This document shows, piece after piece, positions 40,387-41,945 of a stretch of DNA of 41,945 nt; within the stretch, counting starts at the first letter, position 1, and every line of letters begins with the position of its first letter. The notes beneath the pieces were generated by a model. The model had not been told where the DNA came from and did not search any database. It was given only the letters and a program-made list of their open reading frames with translations. The DNA is taken from positions 1-41,945 of IMG/VR virus record IMGVR_UViG_3300033149_001104; one strand, written 5' to 3'. Made by a program: the position numbers and the translations under genes. Origin of the DNA: a virus.

Positions 40387-41007
40387 CTACGCTGGGGTGA
40401 CTTTGCCTTCTGCTACTGCACGCTTGTAGACTTTACTTCTATGTTGATACTCTATGCCGTCTACTCTGCAATCTGGATTAACTGCCCTAGCTGTTGCGAT
40501 TGCTTCCGCTAACGCTGTTTTCTCTTCAGCGGTAGCATGTGCGTCAAACACTCTTATCAGCTTGCCACGCTTACCGCCGCTACCGCTACCGCTACTACGC
40601 TTGCTCGGTATCACTGCTACTGCGACTCTTGCTTTGTCGCTTTGCTCATCTGGTAGCATAAACTTGACGCATGTGCCCTTCACTGCTTCTACACGCTTAA
40701 CGACATCTGGCACAAGCTTTACAAGCTCTTGAGCAAGTTTGATATCAGCTATTGTTATTGTGAAGTTAGCTTTGCCAAGCGGACTATCTTTGATTATCTT
40801 AGTTAGCTCGGTAGCAAGCTCGGTTCTAACACCAGCGAGCTTTGCTTCCTCCACTCTAGCTTTCTCCAGAGCTTGTTTAGCTTGCTCTCTCTGAAAGTTA
40901 ACTAGTGCTTGACTAGCCGCGGTTATCTTATCTTCGTCGTTGCTGGCCAAAGCAGTCTGCAAATCGGACTTGAGCTGGTCTAATGTCTTTTGTTTTACTT
41001 CACTCAT
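40387..41007 (-). CDS. Moron-like hypothetical protein, 206 residues
   Basis: Codon use (CGT, GCG, CGC frequent) and base composition look richer in G+C than neighbouring genes. The N-terminal 70 residues are an Ala/Gln/Lys coiled coil (SDLQTALASNDEDKITAASQ, EQAKQALEKARVEEAKLAG). A compact middle domain (FTITIADIKLAQELVKLVPD, VKFMLPDEQSDKARVAVAVI) is followed by a basic flexible hinge (SKRSSGSGSGGKRGK) and a helical C-terminus (EEKTALAEAIATARAVNP). It has its own promoter, leader and terminator, and stands alone against the early block: the classic layout of a moron. I recognise no family. Confidence 0.6.
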   Translation of the reverse strand: MSEVKQKTLDQLKSDLQTALASNDEDKITAASQALVNFQREQAKQALEKARVEEAKLAGVRTELATELTKIIKDSPLGKANFTITIADIKLAQELVKLVPDVVKRVEAVKGTCVKFMLPDEQSDKARVAVAVIPSKRSSGSGSGGKRGKLIRVFDAHATAEEKTALAEAIATARAVNPDCRVDGIEYQHRSKVYKRAVAEGKVTPA

Positions 41008-41121
41008 TTATCACCTCACTTTTTACTTATGTAGAATAGTCACGAGTGGTCCCACACTCGCTGTATTAACTATTCACTTTGTTAATGTGCTGTCGCTGTT
41101 ACCACTTCAACAGCTTATTAT
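41008..41121 (-). promoter_or_regulatory. Structured 5' leader of the moron-like gene
   Basis: A leader of about 115 nt. Hairpin 1: 41114-41109 with 41100-41095 (GCTGTT/AACAGC, 8-base loop). Hairpin 2: 41075-41069 with 41040-41034 (GAATAGT/ACTATTC) enclosing CGAGTG/CACTCG (41060-41055 with 41048-41043). A competing pair TTAAC/GTTAA (41066-41070 with 41081-41085) would break hairpin 2. This suggests riboregulation or RNA stabilisation ahead of the gaggtga ribosome site. Confidence 0.5.
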
Positions 41122-41127
41122 ATGTTA

Positions 41128-41171
41128 AGCTTATCACCACGCAGAAAACTTGTCAATAGAACGGATGTTCT
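41128..41171 (-). promoter_or_regulatory. Leftward promoter P3 with perfect GAAC operator
   Basis: On the minus strand: AGAAC-ATCC-GTTCT (41171-41158), then TTGACA (41156-41151), 17 bp and TAAGCT (41133-41128). The operator abuts the -35 exactly as at P2. The -10 is weak, which fits a promoter kept low or activated under inducing conditions. Confidence 0.7.
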
Positions 41172-41214
41172 TTCCAGCTTTAGGGTGTATAAACATCGGT
41201 AAATTTTGTTTAAC

Positions 41215-41248
41215 ATTATGTAAACCAGTAAGGTATTATGTAAACTAG
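41215..41248. promoter_or_regulatory. Tandem ATTATGTAAAC-YAG repeats (20-bp period)
   Basis: ATTATGTAAACCAG (41215-41228) and ATTATGTAAACTAG (41235-41248) are two near-identical copies spaced 20 bp apart, two turns of the helix. The same core appears at 23151-23163 upstream of the capsid promoter. It is a candidate binding site for a second regulator between the divergent promoters P3 and P2. Confidence 0.65.
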
Positions 41249-41259
41249 CACATACGAGC

Positions 41260-41304
41260 AGAACGTTTGTTCTATTGACAATCGCAATAGCGTGGTGCTA
41301 TACT
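41260..41304 (+). promoter_or_regulatory. Early promoter P2 with perfect GAAC operator
   Basis: AGAAC-GTTT-GTTCT (41260-41273), TTGACA (41275-41280), 18 bp, TATACT (41299-41304). It resembles a Gram-positive LexA/DinR box (GAAC-N4-GTTC) placed against the -35 element. It drives the first early operon across the circle join. Confidence 0.85.
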
Positions 41305-41337
41305 ATATTAAATAACAAAATTGATGGAGGTGAGCAC

Positions 41338-41721
41338 ATGGAAATAACAGACGAAGATGCACAGGACTTCAATACCAGGGTTAGTAGAACCCAAGTCAAA
41401 TCAATCTTGGATAGAACATACCCAGACTATAAAGGCAGGAAGATTAGACTATGCTTCACTGATAAGGTTTGTCTATCCGACCTAAACTGGAGTGGCGGGA
41501 CACGAAGTGAATATGTTGCTGTGTCCACATCTGGTGAAACATCGAAAGCTGATAATTACACCGCTCCTTGGAACAATAAACAGGAAGGTGTGGTGGTTCA
41601 GCTACAACCACATATTGCCATAGTGAAGCATACCATATTCTGTGGGCATGATATAGGTATTATCATATACCTACATCCAGGAAACCTGCCTAGGTGGTTA
41701 CCTAAAGGATTGGAAGTATGA
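41338..41721 (+). CDS. Hypothetical 127-residue early protein
   Basis: First gene of the P2 operon; the ATG at 41338 follows ggaggtgag. An acidic helical start (EITDEDAQDFNTRVSRTQVK) leads to mixed strands (KIRLCFTDKVCLSDLNWSGG, VVVQLQPHIAIVKHTIFCGH) and an IIIYLHPGNLP end. It might be an early host-takeover or antirepressor-type protein by position. It overlaps the SLOG gene by ATGA. No family is recognised. Confidence 0.55.
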   Translation: MEITDEDAQDFNTRVSRTQVKSILDRTYPDYKGRKIRLCFTDKVCLSDLNWSGGTRSEYVAVSTSGETSKADNYTAPWNNKQEGVVVQLQPHIAIVKHTIFCGHDIGIIIYLHPGNLPRWLPKGLEV

Positions 41722-41945
41722 GAGTTATTATATGTGGTGACAGGAACTGGGATGGCTATGATACCATGTATGGTATTATCAAACTGCACCCAGAAATAGA
41801 TACCATTATACATGGCTGTTGTAGGGGAGCCGACCTGATGGCTGGTAGCATTGCTCATCGTCTGGGTATAAAAGAAGAACAATATCCAGCTGATTGGACA
41901 AAGTATGGCAGGGCTGCTGGTCCAATCAGGAACAAGAGAATGTTG
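41718..41945 (+). CDS. SLOG/DUF2493-like nucleotide-binding protein, 5' part (continues at position 1)
   Basis: The ATG at 41718 overlaps the stop of the preceding gene (ATGA). The protein starts MRVIICGDRNWDGYD, which matches the opening beta strand and G-x-R nucleotide loop of the DUF2493/YspA-like SLOG family. It continues with an IIHGCCRGADLMA segment, the family's second conserved glycine/acid motif. Joined across the circle it is 123 residues, a normal length for a stand-alone SLOG domain. SLOG proteins bind nucleotides or nucleotide-derived ligands. The precise role in this phage is unknown. The family assignment is from recognised motifs, and the circular join is inferred from the 114-bp repeat. 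Confidence 0.8.
   Translation, partial: MRVIICGDRNWDGYDTMYGIIKLHPEIDTIIHGCCRGADLMAGSIAHRLGIKEEQYPADWTKYGRAAGPIRNKRML
41832..41945. repeat. Terminal direct repeat, right copy
   Basis: Exact copy of positions 1-114. Removing one copy closes the circle and restores an uninterrupted 123-residue gene that starts at 41718 and ends at 258. Confidence 0.95.

Noticed and set aside
40231-40512. A 93-codon plus-strand frame in the spacer next to the moron
   Set aside because: It runs into the antisense of the 40387 gene and its terminator, lacks an SD, and its start lies inside an inverted repeat.
41117-41122. TATAAT on the minus strand as -10 for the moron promoter
   Set aside because: It is 28 bp from the TTGACA box, and no -35-like hexamer lies 16-18 bp before it; TAAGCT at 41133-41128 has the right spacing.
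1-41945. Biological 114-bp terminal repeats of a linear genome
   Set aside because: The repeat lies within a coding frame and its length suits an assembly overlap; short terminal repeats are usually intergenic.

Overview
The window is one complete, circularly assembled genome of a tailed double-stranded DNA bacteriophage (class Caudoviricetes). The first 114 bases recur exactly as the last 114 bases, and one gene reads straight across the join, so the unit genome is about 41,831 bp. The host cannot be named from sequence alone. Consensus TTGACA/TATAAT promoters, strong AGGAGG ribosome sites and the standard genetic code show that it is a bacterium. GAAC-N4-GTTC operators and at least two apparently leaderless genes fit a Gram-positive-like or Chloroflexota-type host better than a proteobacterium, but this is only a guess. 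No integrase, CI/LexA-type repressor, tRNA or CRISPR array was recognised.

Layout. (1) A rightward early block starts at a divergent control region (41,008-41,337), crosses the join and runs to 12,527. Its first 4.6 kb holds many small, overlapping, mostly unknown genes (zinc ribbons, single-helix membrane peptides, an HTH protein, a 20-hexad beta-helix protein, a RecA-like ATPase). A second promoter at 4,733-4,762 then serves a ribbon-helix-helix protein and the replication/recombination genes: a PD-(D/E)XK nuclease with iron-sulfur-type cysteines, a Sak4-like ATPase, an ERCC4/HhH protein, an SPPY DNA methyltransferase, a dCMP deaminase and a family A DNA polymerase. A 351-nt gene-free stretch with strong hairpins (7,731-8,081) interrupts this block. 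(2) A leftward virion block runs from 39,092 down to 12,545: small terminase, membrane/holin-like genes, fibre genes, large terminase, portal, a 2,091-residue giant protein, scaffold, major capsid protein, decoration-like protein, small head/tail proteins, a hub-like protein, adhesin-like proteins and an 813-residue protein that joins a connector-like head to two long arrays of 14-residue repeats. (3) A short rightward cluster at 39,198-40,148 encodes four small Cys-rich proteins. (4) A leftward, compositionally distinct gene (40,387-41,007) has its own promoter, structured leader and terminator and looks like a moron.

How it works together. Three promoters share the 12 bases GTTCTATTGACA, and two of them carry a perfect AGAAC-N4-GTTCT palindrome, suggesting one regulator for the early genes and the moron. 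Two virion-gene promoters lack this box and use TACAAT as -10. No tape-measure or tail-tube gene was found. With the giant protein lying between portal and scaffold, the virion is probably short-tailed (podovirus-like), with the giant protein packaged or ejected with the DNA. No endolysin was recognised.
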